A stretch of 64,000 nt of DNA, from positions 144,451-208,450 of the forward strand of contig JXTB01000633.1 of the NCBI GenBank assembly GCA_002914805.1, in the 5' to 3' direction. Under the pieces are notes generated by a model that was not told the origin of the DNA, searched no databases, and worked only from the letters and a program-made list of their open reading frames with translations. The translations under genes and the position numbers were made by a program. Shown piece by piece: positions 1 through 12,400 of the stretch; position 1 is the first letter of the stretch, and every line of letters begins with the position of its first letter. Source of the stretch: Parasponia andersonii (Eukaryota > Streptophyta > Magnoliopsida > Rosales > Cannabaceae).

Positions 1-670
1 GCTGAGAAATTGAGATGCCTTTCTTGTATCGAGCCACCTCCATCCCTAGAAAATATTTTAGGTTTCCTAGGTCTTTTACTTCAAATTCTTTTGCAAGTAC
101 ATTTTTTATTCTGCTCGTTTCTTCCAAGTAGTCCCCAGTTAAAATGAAGTCGTCCACATACACGATAAGAATAACAATTTTTCCTTCTCGTGAACGTCTA
201 GAGAATAAAGTATGATTGGTCTGCCCCTGAGTGTAATCATGTTCTTTGACGACCTTTGTAAATCTTTCGAATCATGCCCTTGGAGACTGTTTGAGACCAT
301 AAAGCGATTTTCTCAGCCTACATACTTTGTTAGAATTGCTTGGCATCTTGAATCCAGGGGGAATCTCCATATAAACCTCATTTTGCAAATCATCGTTGAG
401 AAATACTTTTTTCACATCAAGTTGATAAAGGGGCCAATCACAATTTGCTGCCAATGAGAGTAGAATACTGACAATATTTAGTTTTGCTACTGGGGCAAAT
501 GTCTCTTGGTAGTCCAAGCTATGGATCTGTGTACTTTTGGCTACCAACCTTGCCTTGTAACGACCAACTGTTTCGTCGGGTTTGTATTTGACGTTGAAGA
601 TCCACTTGCATCCTATTGGCAATTTTCCTTGAGGAAGATCATAGATTTCCCAAGTTCCATTTATCTTCAA
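1..670 (-). pseudogene. Copia-1 reverse transcriptase fragment
   Basis: Minus-strand translation gives the copia RT N-terminus ([28 protein letters not shown]) through VCRLRKSLYGLKQSPRA near 272-670. After a frameshift near 271 the palm motif YVDD follows at about 140-165, then KYFLGMEVA to the window edge. The YVDD catalytic aspartates are intact. The frame is broken between the fingers and palm parts and the domain runs off the window. Confidence 0.88.
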
Positions 671-985
671 TACATTAATTTCATCTCCAATTGCTGCCTT
701 TCACTCTGGTCTTTTGAGGGCCTCATAGATGTCTTTGGGGGTGTCTACAATAGTCATATTTGTAGTGAAAGTACGAAATCTTGGTGAGAGACCATCATAT
801 GAGATAAACTGGGTAATATGGTGTTGTGTGCAAGACCTTATACCCTTCCTCAGAGCAATGGAAATATCAAGATCATTATCAGTGCTATACAAAGGAAAAG
901 ACTCGAGAGTTGTACTACCTGGACTTTGTGGAGCTGAGTTGGATTCTTGGTTCTGTTTAAACAATATATGAGGCTCTTTCTCCAC

Positions 986-1880
986 TTAAGGTTTCTTCTT
1001 TCTTGAGTACACATGTAGCTTTGAATTTGTAGGTTGTGTGTGGTGTTGGCCATGTGGAGGAGTTTTTGGAGCGGTTTCAATTGTGTCAGGTTCATTGCTT
1101 TTGGGTATGATGGGCAAATTATGTTCATTGGGGATAATGTTGGCCTTGGGTGGTCGAGGTGTTGAGATTTCTGGTTCTTGCCAAAATTTGCATTCTTGAA
1201 CTTCTGGTTTCTCCCCCTGAATGTAAACTTTTAGAAAATATGATTCTGTTTCAAAAAAGGTTATATCCATTGTGGTGTAAAATTTGCGAGTGATATTTGA
1301 GTAACGTTTGTTACTTTTTTGACTAGGAGAGTAACTAAGAAATATGTATTTAATAGCCTTAGGATCTAATTTACTCCGATGTTGAGAGTGATTATGTACA
1401 AACACAATACACTCGAAGATTTTTGGAGATAGGATGTTGATGATTCTAGTATTGGGATAACATGAGAGCAGCGTTTGGCAAATAGTTTTGAACTTAAGGA
1501 CCTGTGAAGGCATTCGGTTTATTAGATAGGTTATAATTAAGACAATTTCCTCCCAAAATTTCTTAGGCACATTCATTGAAAATATAAGGGATCGAGCAAT
1601 CTCAAGTAAATACCTATTTTTCCTTTCTACAATTTCATTTTGTTGAGGAGTATCAGAACATGAAATTTGTTGGATTATACCATTGTTCTCAAAAAAGTTC
1701 CCAAGTATGGTGTTAAAATACTCTCTAGCATTGTCTGATCTAAACACTTTGATTTTTGTTTGAAACTGTGTGTATCATATCATGAAAATTTTGAAAAATG
1801 GCTTTTACTTCCGACTTTTCTTTCATCAGATAAAACCAAGTTACCCTAGTATGATCATCAATAAATGACATAAACTATCT
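986..1880 (-). pseudogene. Copia-1 integrase remnant
   Basis: The minus-strand frame 1747-986 carries the second half of the copia integrase core: RSDNAREYFN (second catalytic Asp), then TPQQNEIVERKNRYLLE (catalytic Glu), then the C-terminal region ending in a YSRKKKP-like segment typical of the INT-RT linker. The first catalytic Asp region continues near 1800-1880 in another frame, so the core is frameshifted. Non-functional. Confidence 0.82.
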
Positions 1881-2062
1881 ACTTCTTGAGATGTTATTGA
1901 CTCTAAAATATCCCAAGATGTCACTGTGAATGATAGAAAATGGTTAAGATGGTTTATACGTGTAAATAGGGTAATTGGATCTAGTATGCTTGGACAATTG
2001 ACAAATTTCACATTGTAAGAATTTTGGATTAATATCATCAAATAAATGTGGAAATATTTTTT

Positions 2063-2570
2063 TCAAGTATAAAAAATTAGGGTGACCTTATCTGTAGTGC
2101 CAAAGCAAAATTGTATTCTATTTATTAGAAGAAAGTAAAACAGGAAATGACGCACCCCTTGCATTGTGAACTTGTTTATCAAGAATTCGTGAATCCTCAG
2201 AAGATAGAGTCTTATACATTCTTTAGCATTGCCAATCATCCTCCCCGATTCTAAGTCCTGAAATTCACAATGTGTAGTGAAGAAGTTAGTAAAACATGTC
2301 AAATCCTTTGTAAGTTTGCTTACAGACAATAAGTTACAACCCAAAATTAGAACCATTAGAATTGATTTTAAAATAAGATCTTTGGATAAAACTATCGAGC
2401 CTGTTCCAACCACGTTGTTTAAGGAACCATCAGCAATGTTTACCATAAAATTTTTAGAGCAAGGTGCAAAAGTATAAGAAAAAGATGGGATATCCGTCAT
2501 GTGGTCTGATGCTCTTGAGTCAACTATCCAGGAGTTATTTTTCTCAGACTGAGTTCTCAAGGCAGTGGAA
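2063..2570 (-). pseudogene. Copia-1 protease and GAG-pre-integrase remnant
   Basis: The minus-strand frame contains the retropepsin region WIVDSRASDHMT, which in copia elements is normally WI(I/V)DSGA(T/S)DH. The glycine of the D-S-G active site has become arginine, which should abolish protease activity. It is followed by LLSVSKLTKDL and the segment leading into the GAG-pre-integrase domain. Frameshifts separate it from gag and from integrase. Confidence 0.8.
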
Positions 2571-2759
2571 AAATTACCTCGTTGTGCAACTGAACCAATA
2601 CTCACATTGATTGCCGCTAGAGCTGGCTGAGATACAGCTGGTTGGAAGTGATTGAAGGTCTGGTTAAGCATTTTCTGAAGAATTTCCAACTGTTCTTTGT
2701 TGAATGGACTGATTTCTGCAGCTGATTGTTTTTGTCCAGCAGCTGTATAGCCACGGCTT

Positions 2760-3635
2760 TCCCGTGGTTTCCAATCAAGCGGCTTTCCATGAAGATTCTA
2801 GCAGGTTTGTTCGATGTGATCTGGTTTTTTGCAATGCTCACACCAGGGTCTTCCTCCTTTTTCAGGCACGGTTATCAGTTGAGAAGCTGATATTTCGAGT
2901 CATAAGTGCAGAACTCTCATTTGGGTTGGGCGTTGATGGATTTTGTGGTCTAAGCATAATTTTCTTCCTGCTTGCTTCTCTTCTTACTTCTGAAAAAACT
3001 TCTTGAATTGATGGCAAAGGCTTGATTGCCATTATTCTTTCTCTTACCTCATCTAGATTTTTGTTCAGCCCTAATAGGAACTTGAATACTCTATCCTTTT
3101 CAACAATCTTTTTATATTTATCATTACATTCTGGACATCTCACCTTAGAGTCTTCAAATAAATCAAGTTGCTTCCAATATCCTTTCAAGGTATTGAAGTA
3201 CTGAGTGACAGTAAACTCACCTTGTCGAAGATCATGAATCAACCCTTTTATTTCAAAGAGTTCCGATGTATTTTCCTTATCGGAGTAAGAGATTTTAGCA
3301 ACATCCCAAATTTCCTTGGCTGTTGCATAGAACATGAAATCTTCCCCAACATCGTTAGTCATGGAATTAATTAACCATGACATAATTATGATGTTTTCAG
3401 ATTTCCAGACCTTGTATTTCGAATCTTCCCTTGGTGGCGCTGCAGCAACACCTGTAAGGTAATCATCTTTGTCCTTTCCGCATATGAACATCACGGACTG
3501 GGACCATTGAAGATAGTCCTGACCGTTGAGTTTGTGACTAGTAATAGGCAAGACAACACCTTCAGAATTGCTAAGCAGAGGTGGATTTGCACATTGACTT
3601 CTGGAGGTTACCTCAAAACCTGAATCTGAGACCAT
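2760..3635 (-). pseudogene. Copia-1 gag (UBN2-type capsid plus zinc knuckle)
   Basis: The minus-strand frame from the ATG at 3635 gives 257 aa of copia gag: an LNGQDYLQWSQSV-type N-terminus, an EIWDVAKISYS helix, then FLLGLNKNLDEVRERIM. After a frameshift a C-x2-C-x4-H-x4-C zinc knuckle (CEHCKKPDHIEQTC) reads at about 2795-2860 and is followed at once by a stop where copia gags usually have Trp. Gag packages element RNA. This copy cannot make a full product. Confidence 0.85.
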
Positions 3636-3682
3636 TTTGTATTTTTTTAAGGGTTTGGTTCAGATTTTCAGCTCTGATACCA

Positions 3683-3976
3683 TGAAGAAATTAGAGAGAA
3701 AACTCTCTTATTTTACTTACATACACAACACAAAATACAATCAGGTTTTATAGAGACTTCAAGGAAAGACAAACTCTAAAAATAGACCAAAAACCAATCC
3801 CTAAAAAATAGGGATTCCAAGCCTAAAAACAGAAAAAGAAAAATAAAACACAAACCCTGAAATAAAGAACATGAAACTGGTTGCTGAAAACAAACTAATC
3901 AAAACACCCATAAGACAGAGAAAAAATAAATAAAGGAAATCAGAAAAATAGGAATAAATAATTCTGAAATTCTACA
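3683..3976 (-). repeat. Copia-1 5' LTR
   Basis: The segment outside the primer binding site begins TGAAGAAATT on the plus strand. On the minus strand the LTR would start TGTAGAATTTC at about 3976 and end in CA at 3683. Length is about 294 bp. The outer boundary is a guess from the TG dinucleotide (an alternative is 3981) because the 3' LTR is outside the window. Confidence 0.65.
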
Positions 3977-4731
3977 AATTCATTTCTTCTTATCCCTCCA
4001 TTCTTGGAGTTTATTCCGGGATTACAATGCGTGGTCCTAATTAATATGTAAATGTTGCTTTCCACCGCGAAGCAAGGCTGCAATTGCAAAGACATACTAA
4101 TAAATTTACATCATATTAAAAGAATTAGATATTTATTATGACATGTATTTCAACATAGTACTCCACGATTACCCATTATCATATTTCAAATTTTAGAACC
4201 AAAAATTAATGAGCACAGGCAAATAACAAAAGCGGATTGGTATATGAACATCGATCATTTAATTGAGCACCATCCATCACCATAATCATAGCAACCCTAG
4301 AAGGGTTAACGGTTAAGTACATACCAACAAAATACACGATTTACCAAATCATTGAAGCCCAGAAAAAGAAATAAAAAACAAAGACGTCTCATAGACATTT
4401 CATTGAGCATTTTTTTTTTCCATTATTTAGCAGTACAATGGAGTATTAATCTCTTTTATACATATCAAAGGAAGTCATACTAGTATTTCGTAAGAGTGTA
4501 CAACTGTCCAAGTTAAAGTAATTACTAGGAGAAGTAGATTATAAATCTTTAGATAAACAAAAAACAAAAAAACAAACAATCAGAAAAGCCATACGAAATT
4601 ATTGATCAAACTCCATCAAAATCAGTTTCTCAATCCTAGTTAGTTCTTTCTTTTTAGTTTTTCCAAGGTTTCAGTTCATTAAGGGGGAGTAAAGCGAAGG
4701 ACTTGAATGTAGTAAATATGAAGAGCTACAT
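3977..4731. other. Non-coding, no gene seen
   Basis: AT-rich sequence without an exon-like frame or splice-bounded coding segment. It may be intron of the TPR-DnaJ gene or intergenic, depending on where that gene's missing 5' exons lie. Confidence 0.5.
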
Positions 4732-5333
4732 CTAAAGATGTCAAATGGGCCATGTCGGTGAGTAGTAAGGCATACTCATGTTTCATGTTGTGCTTGACAC
4801 AACTTAATAAAATATCGTGTCGTGTTTGTATTGGCCCAAGCTTAAAAGTCTTAGGCTTGGCATAGTCCACAAGCACAAACACGTCTCGTGCCGTGCTTGT
4901 GCTTGTGCTTATGCTAGACCCATATCGAATTGTGCCAGATATAGTGAGCCCAAATTATATTAGTTGTTTATTCTAATAGACAATTAAAATTAACCAATAA
5001 GTGAACAAATCTTTTATATGAATTTAGGTATGAGATCTTATATTAATTTTTATTCAGTTCTTATATAATAATAATCACCAATATCATTCATCCATTATTT
5101 TATAACTTAAGTAGTCATATAAGATTGTTAAGTTAAAATAAAAAAAAATTTCAGACCTAGTTTGGTGCTTTTCGTGCTTTGTAGGTTGTGTCGTGCTCAA
5201 TGTCGTGTCTTGCCATGATGATCCAACTGCCTGAAATCATGAGCCCCGACACGACCTAAGGTCACTTCGTGCTATGCCGTGCTTGGCACAAATATTTTTG
5301 TGTTATGCCATGTGCCTAATGGGGCAGCTCTCT
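4732..5333. mobile_element. hAT-like MITE
   Basis: The segment is rich in GTGCTTGTGC/GTCGTGCT words. Its ends, CTAAAGATGTCAAATGGGC and the reverse complement of the right end, AGAGAGCTGCCCCATTAGGC, are related but diverged inverted repeats. It is flanked by near-identical 8-bp direct repeats, AGCTACAT (4724-4731) and AGCTGCAT (5334-5341), the target duplication length of hAT elements. No transposase frame is present, so it is non-autonomous. Confidence 0.6.
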
Positions 5334-5341
5334 AGCTGCAT

Positions 5342-6405
5342 AATGTAAAGAATTGCACTCAAGATGCAGAATGGAAAAAAAGAAAAAATAAATAAAAGAA
5401 AGAAAACATAATCACACTTTGATTTATAGATCATCAGATCACAACTACCAAAAATCTCAGCCAAAATAACTCGAAAAGCACAAATCATAAACCCAATTCA
5501 CACATAAAATCAAGCTTCATTTTATAGAGTTCGGGATTATCAACGCCTTGTGGATGAAAACCCAACTACCTGAGACTTTGAAGACGAGATGTGAGTGGGG
5601 GAAGGTTTCAGGCATTAGCTTGAATGGCGAACAAAGGTTAATTAAATGAGGGAGGCCGATTTTGGGGTTTGAAGAGAAAGCGTCAATTTGATGTTTCCTG
5701 TTTTCTAGATTAAATTGGGTTTGAAGAGAGAAAATGTCAGTTTGACGTTTCTTGTTTTCTAGATTTTTTTGGGTAATGTTTTTAAACATTGGACCCAAAA
5801 ATGGGCTGCCAAACACGGACATTGGGACTTGTTTTTTATTTTTCTCATTTAACATAAAACTAAATTTGAAAGGCATACCAAACAGGCCTTAAACTCCCTG
5901 GATGATACTTGAGTTTGCTAGAATTTTAATTTGCCAGTGTTCAAGTTGAAGAGTGGTAGCACATAGTTCTATATCAATCTCCTACCCTCTGTTTAGATTA
6001 CTGTTTCACTTTTTGAACACGTATTCTCCACCTCTCCATTAAATATTGTTTTGAGATGATCCAAGTTTTATTGATAATTACTGTGCTCGTTTGATATGTT
6101 GAATTATGATTCTTATGGTTGATAAAGGTAGGTCAAACTTTCCTTTCCTTTCATTATCAAATATTATCAAGGATATGTTTGATAGGAGGGAAAGATGAAA
6201 GGAGGGAGAGAGCTGAGACGATTTGTAGGTGGATTTCAATACGTTTTGGTTAGAGGGGAGGGGGAATGGTTATGGACCGGAGTTTAAAATAACAATTAAA
6301 CCACATTTTAAGTCCTAAGATTGGGAGGAAATGATTTTTTTGTGGTCTTTTGTTATTTTTTAATGCATCAATTAATTTTTTGTTCTTATGTATAAAAGAA
6401 TGCAG
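5342..6405. other. Non-coding, probable intron upstream of DnaJ exon
   Basis: No supported exon. The end is a plausible acceptor (…AATGCAG) at 6405 leading into the first visible DnaJ exon. Confidence 0.5.
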
Positions 6406-9400
6406 GTAATGAAGCATTTAAATCAGGAAAATACTCAGAAGCAGTGGACCATTATACTGTTGCCCTATCTAGCAGTATTGAATCACGTCGATTTGCGGCA
6501 ATCTGTTTTTGCAATCGTGCTGCAGCAAACCAAGCATTGGGTCAAATTTGTGATGCTATTGCTGATTGCAGTCTAGCCATAGCTCTAGATGGAAGTTACG
6601 CAAAGGTATGCTGGTTTGTATTTGCTATGAACTGTTTTGGTTTATATTTGCTACAAAACAGTTCGTTGTTGCAACTTAAGGAGGAACATTTGCCTAATGT
6701 TTGTTTAGTATGAAATTGCATATTATGTTAGCTTTCTATAATGTGAGACAGATTCTGGGTAGTTATGTTCTGTTGACAAATCCACAATCTGATCATGTGT
6801 GTGTCATGTGTGATAGCATGGGCATGAGTATCATGTGTGTGCCATATGTACTTAGCATGGGCAAGAGCATATTACAGCCATGTGTTTTCTAAGTGCTTTC
6901 TGATTATATTCCCAAGCTAATTAAATATTAGTTGTCAGGGGAATATTTGTAACTTAGGAGTTCTTATATATTTTGATGTACCGAAGTGAGAAAGTGAGGG
7001 CAATAATAATCAATATGTCAAATCATTTTTTTTTCTATCATTTTGTTTACATGGTATCAGAGAAGGTTTTAACCTAAAAAAGAGTTCATCTCTGGCCTTC
7101 ATTGCCAAGGCTATATTGCCTTTTTTCGTTACCTTATTTTTTGAGTTCAAAACAGAGTGTTCTGATTTTTTTTTCCTCTCTGTTCAGCTTTCATTGCTGA
7201 AATTTCTTAGGGCACTTGTACCATTTTTATAATTCCACTTTAAGTACCTTCAACTAGAAATATTATTACAGCCACAAACTCTAGAAAAAAACTATTCCTT
7301 ATTACCTAGAAAAACCACAACGTCTGCTGTTTCTGAAACCTCAAATCCAACACAAACTAATGACAATCAACCAGCTCAACTCTATCTAATGACCTTCAGA
7401 TTATTCAACCATCCTATCGTCTAAACGAGAAAAATTATCCGATTTGATCTCAAGTGGTTTGAACGAAACTGAAAGGGAAAGGAAAGCTCAACCATTTAAT
7501 TGGACCTCCACCAAGCAAAGATGATCCAAAGTTTGAGGCCTGGAACACAGAGGATTCTTTGATCATGTCATGGCTTTGGGATTCAATGCAACTTGAGATT
7601 ATAGTGGAAACTGTATGTTCCTGACCACTGCCAAAGATATACCATGAAGCACACGTATTCCAAAGTCAAAGATGCAGCCTTGTTTTATGGAATTAAAACC
7701 AAGATTCATTCAACAAAATAAGGTGCAATGTCTGTTATAGATTATTATAACACCTTTAATGGTTTATGGCTTGAACTTGATTACTACCAAAGTCTTAAGA
7801 TTAAATGCAGTGAGGATGCTTCAATGATGTTGAAATTTGTGGAAAGAGAAAGAATATTTGAATTCTTGTCTGGACTAAATATGGAATTCGGTCAGGTCCG
7901 AATACAAGTACTCGAAAAGGAGGAGCTGCCTTCCTTAAATGAAGTCATCTCCATCATTCAAGCTGAGGAAGGAAGGAGGAGTGTGATGTTTGATTCCCTT
8001 GCTGTTAAAAGGTCTGCCCTTGTGGCAACAAAGAAGCTATCACTAAACATTTTTGGTGGTTCAAAGCCAAATCAAGACAATAGAGAATCATATCAGCCAC
8101 CGGTCAATTAGGACGATCTTTGGTGCAATTATTGCAAGAAACCAAGGCATACTAAGGAGATGTGCTGGAAACTCATAGGGAAACCACCATTTGGTGGAAA
8201 CAACAATTAGCAACAATATACCCCAAGAAACAGTCAAGCAAATGTTGTTATTTCAGGTTCTAATCCTGACAAAGGCTACACCAACAATGAACCTGAGATA
8301 AGCACACTAAACAAAGAGGAGATTGAAAAGGATCTGGAGCTTCCTTACGTCAATGGAAAAATCGGCTAGTTCATGTTCATTGGCACACTCGGGAAATCAA
8401 TCCTCATCCCATGCTCTTAGTGTCTCAAAGGACTATCAAACAAGCCAAATCTGGATTATTGACTCAGGTGCTACTGATCACGTGACCAATTCATCACCCT
8501 ATTTCACTACAGACACCCCATGTCTTGGAAATCAAAAAATAAGAGTTACACTGGCATCTATTGCTGGAAAGGGGACTACTCCTCTCACACCTTCCCTTAC
8601 ACTAAAATCTGTACTTCATGTGCCTAAGCTTTCCATTAATCCATTGTCTATTCATAAATTAACCAAAGATTTAAACTACAAAGCTGTGTTTCTTCCTAAT
8701 CATTGTGTCTTCCAGGAACTAGTTACGAGGAAGATGACTAGGCTTGCTACGGAGAGAGAAGGACTACTTTTTGGATACTAGTGGTGGCGGAGACGAAAGT
8801 TGATTACCATTATCTCAATTCTCTGAAAAAATTCCAATAAACCAATCTCAGATTTGGCTTCACCATTTTCATTTAGGACTTCCATCCTTCTCTGTTTTGA
8901 AAACTATGTTTCCTGTTTTGTTTAAAGGTGTGGATGATAAATCTTTTCATTGTGAAGTGTTCCAATTTGCTAAACATCATCATGTTTCATTTCCTTTAAG
9001 AAATAATAAATCTTTATATCCATTTTCATTGATTCATACTGACGTCTGGGGATCCTCTAGGATTCCAAACATTACTGGAGCTTGTTGGCTTATTTCTTTT
9101 ATTGATGATTATATTCGTGTTACTTGGTTGTTTCTCACGAGAAATAAATATGATGTTAATACAATCTTTCCAAACTTTCTAAAAATGATTCAAAATCAGT
9201 TTAAGGTTCAAATTAAGCATATTCGATCAGACAATGGGAAGAAATACTTTAATTAGTTTTTGTCACATGTTTTCCTAAAAGAAGGGATCATACATGAGTC
9301 ATCATGTATATATACACCTCAACAAAACGGGATTGCTGAACATGAAAACCATCATCTTCTTGAAACCACCCGAGCCCTACTTTTTGAAAAACAAGTGCCT

Positions 9401-12400
9401 AAAAACTATTGGGGAGAAGCCGTATTAACTGTAGCCTATCTTATAAATAGTTTACCCTCAAGAGTGTTGGGAAATAAAACTCCATTAAGTGCTTTGTCAC
9501 AATTCTAGCCTGAATTCAATAAATCTAGTTACTTGCCACCCAAGATATTTGGTTGTGTCTCTTATGTTCAAATTCATACACAAAACCGTGGTAAATTAGA
9601 TCCAAGGGCTCTTAAATGTGTCTTTATCGGGTACTCTCCAACTAAAAAGGGGTATAAATGCTATCATCCAAACTCTACTCTAAGAAATTTTTTGTTACAA
9701 GAGACGTTACCTTTGCTGAAAACAAGTCTTTTTTTGGTGAATCCTATCTTCAGGGGGAGCATTCCATGGAAAATAAGATTAGTTTGGGTCTTGGGTTTAG
9801 TGAAATTGACCTTGCAGCACCTAAAACTCTTGAAACATGCCTGCAAACATCAGAACCAACCCCTGAAATCTCAGAAACAGCCCCTGAAACTCTTGAAACA
9901 GCTTCTGTGGTTCTTGAAATCCCAGAAAGAGTCCCTGAAATTACTTCCTTTCCTTCATCTACTATTACCAATAATGAGAAAACAGGGAAAGATGGTCCTA
10001 CTTCGCTACTAATAGTGTATTCAAGGAGGAAAGTTGATCCCAAACCAGCGCAAGTTTAAGAGTCTCTTGTAACAGGTAAGGAAAGTCATTCCAATGTCTC
10101 TTTCCAAACAAATCTTTCTCCCATTGAGTTTATGGATCTTGATAATTCCAATTGCCATAAGAAAAGGTACATGAAAATGTGCACAACATTCCATAGCCAA
10201 TTTTATTTCCTTTGATACACTTTCTTCTGCTTATAGAACATTTCTCACTAAACTACATGCCATTCAAACTCCTCAAACAGTCCAAGAGGCCCTTAAGAGT
10301 GAAGAGTGGACAAAGGCTATGCATGAGGAGATGAAGGCTCTGAAAAAAAATGAGACATGGGATATAGTTGAATTGCCAAAAGGAAAAAAGCTAGTAGGGT
10401 GCAAGTGGGTGTACACTATTAAATACAATACTAGTGGGTCTTTAGAAAGGTATAAGGCGAGGCTTGTAGCAAAGGGATATACTCAAACATATGGTGTAGA
10501 TTATCAAGAAACATTTGCCCCAGTTGCAAAAATGAATACTGCTAGTCTTGTTGTTCCTAGTCGCTAACATTCAATGGTCATTACAAAAATTTGATGTAAA
10601 AAATGCATTTTTACACGGTGACCTAGAGGACGAAGTCTATATGGATGCACCTCCTGGCTTTACAACAGAATTCAGAACTAATGATGTGTGCAGGTTGAAG
10701 AAAGCTCTTTATAGATTGAAGCAATCTCCTAGAACATAGTTTGGAAGATTTACCAATGCCATGAAAAAAGTAGGGTTCAAACAATCGCAAGGCGATCATA
10801 CTCTCTTTTTCAAGAAATCAGGATTTAACAAGATTATTGCCCTAATTGTGTATGTTGACGATATTATCGTGACTGGAGATGATCTCGACGAAATTGGTAA
10901 GCTTAGGAACCAATTAGCTAAAGATTTTGAGATAAAAGATACGGGGAAGCTAAAATACTTCTTGGGGATTGAAGTAGCATACTCCAAAAAGGGCATATTC
11001 ATCTCAACAAAAATATACTCTTGACCTACTTCAGGAGACTGGAATGCTAGGTTGTAAGCCATCTGAAACTCTTATTGAACGAAATCACAAGTTAGCTGAA
11101 TGTCACGACCCTAGCCTCAAACTAGACAATCGTGCGGTACTTAGTATAGTCCGTTGCACTAAGTCAGCCTACTAACACTCAAGAAAGGGACTTAGAGTAA
11201 GCTTTAAGACAAAGTGGTAAGAATAAGAGCGTTTGAGTGAATAATGGCTTTGTATTACTCTTAGAATGCTTATAACTCTCACAAATGGGACTTGTGTACA
11301 AATGAACCCAATGGGTCCTTTATATAGGCAAAACCTAAAGCAACCAAGGGTTATGATCGTGCTAAATGACATGATCTTACAAAAGGTCTAGAATATTCTC
11401 AAATAAAGTTACAATATCTACAAAGATATTTACATAGAGAAATCTAGAACAAACATGATCTAGATCCTTCTAAGAGGTTCACCCACTATCTTGGCTCTTC
11501 TAAGTCATTTTAGGAGCTTTTAGGACCGTCCAACCTATCTAGTACCATCTGGCTTTGTCTAAAGCCTTCTAGGATTTAGTAGTGCCATCTAGAGTCTTCT
11601 AATATGGCAAAGACTTCTCTTGATCATTCTAGAAGTGTCCACCACGTTCTAGGGCCTTCCTTAATTCTTTTGGGTGAGCAGTATATATATAGAGGAGCTT
11701 AGAACCATGAGCAACAACATTTGGATTTAGGGAGCCAAATGAGCGGGGTGTAACATGAAACTATAGAAGATACAATGGTAAACATGGGAAGATACCAAAG
11801 ATTAGTAGGGAAACTCATTATTTGTCTCATACACAACTAGATATTGCTTATGCTGTAAGTGTAGTGAGTCAGTTCATGCATTCTCCAAAAGAGTATCATT
11901 TGAAAGTTGTTCATCGAATCCTACAATACTTGAAGTCTACCCCAGGAAAAGCTGTTTTCTCCAAACTAAAAGAGAACTTAGTTTGGAAGCCTACACAAAT
12001 ACAAATTGGGCAGGCTCAGTAGTGGATCGCAAATCAACATCTGAGTATTGTACTTTCTTGAGAGGGAACCTGGTTATTTGGAGGAGTAAAAAACAGTCTG
12101 TAGTAGCCAGATCAAGTGCTGAGGTAGAAGTTAGGGCTATGGCACATGAAATTTGTGAACTTTTGTTGCTCAAGATCATCATGGAAGACTTGGGTATCAA
12201 GTGGAAAGGAAATATGAAACTATATTGCGATAACAAATCTGCGATAAATATAGCTCATTAATCCAGTACAACATGATCGCACTAAACATGTGGAAGTAGA
12301 TCGACACTTTATCAAAGAGAAACTAGATAGTGGTCTAATTTGCACGCCCTATGTGTCAGCAGAAGGACAATTGGCAGACATTTTTACTAAGGGACTTCCA

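Larger units (their letters stand above)
1..3976 (-). mobile_element. Copia-1: Ty1/copia retrotransposon, truncated by window edge
   Basis: Read on the minus strand the order is 5' LTR, primer binding site, gag, protease, integrase, reverse transcriptase, which is the Ty1/copia order. The primer site complementary to initiator tRNA-Met (TGGTATCAGAGC on the minus strand) is at 3671-3682, directly inside the LTR. The window begins within the reverse transcriptase, so the RNase H region and the 3' LTR lie to the left. Every domain carries frameshifts or stops and the protease motif is altered, so the copy is dead. No target-site duplication can be checked with one end missing. It lies upstream of the first visible DnaJ exon, so it could sit in an intron of that gene. 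Confidence 0.9.

Noticed and set aside
5517..5876. 119-codon minus-strand frame with an internal near-repeat (FSLQTQFNLENRKHQIDAFS)
   Set aside because: The repeat is a short local duplication in non-coding sequence; no homology, no expression signals, and it is on the opposite strand in a probable intron.
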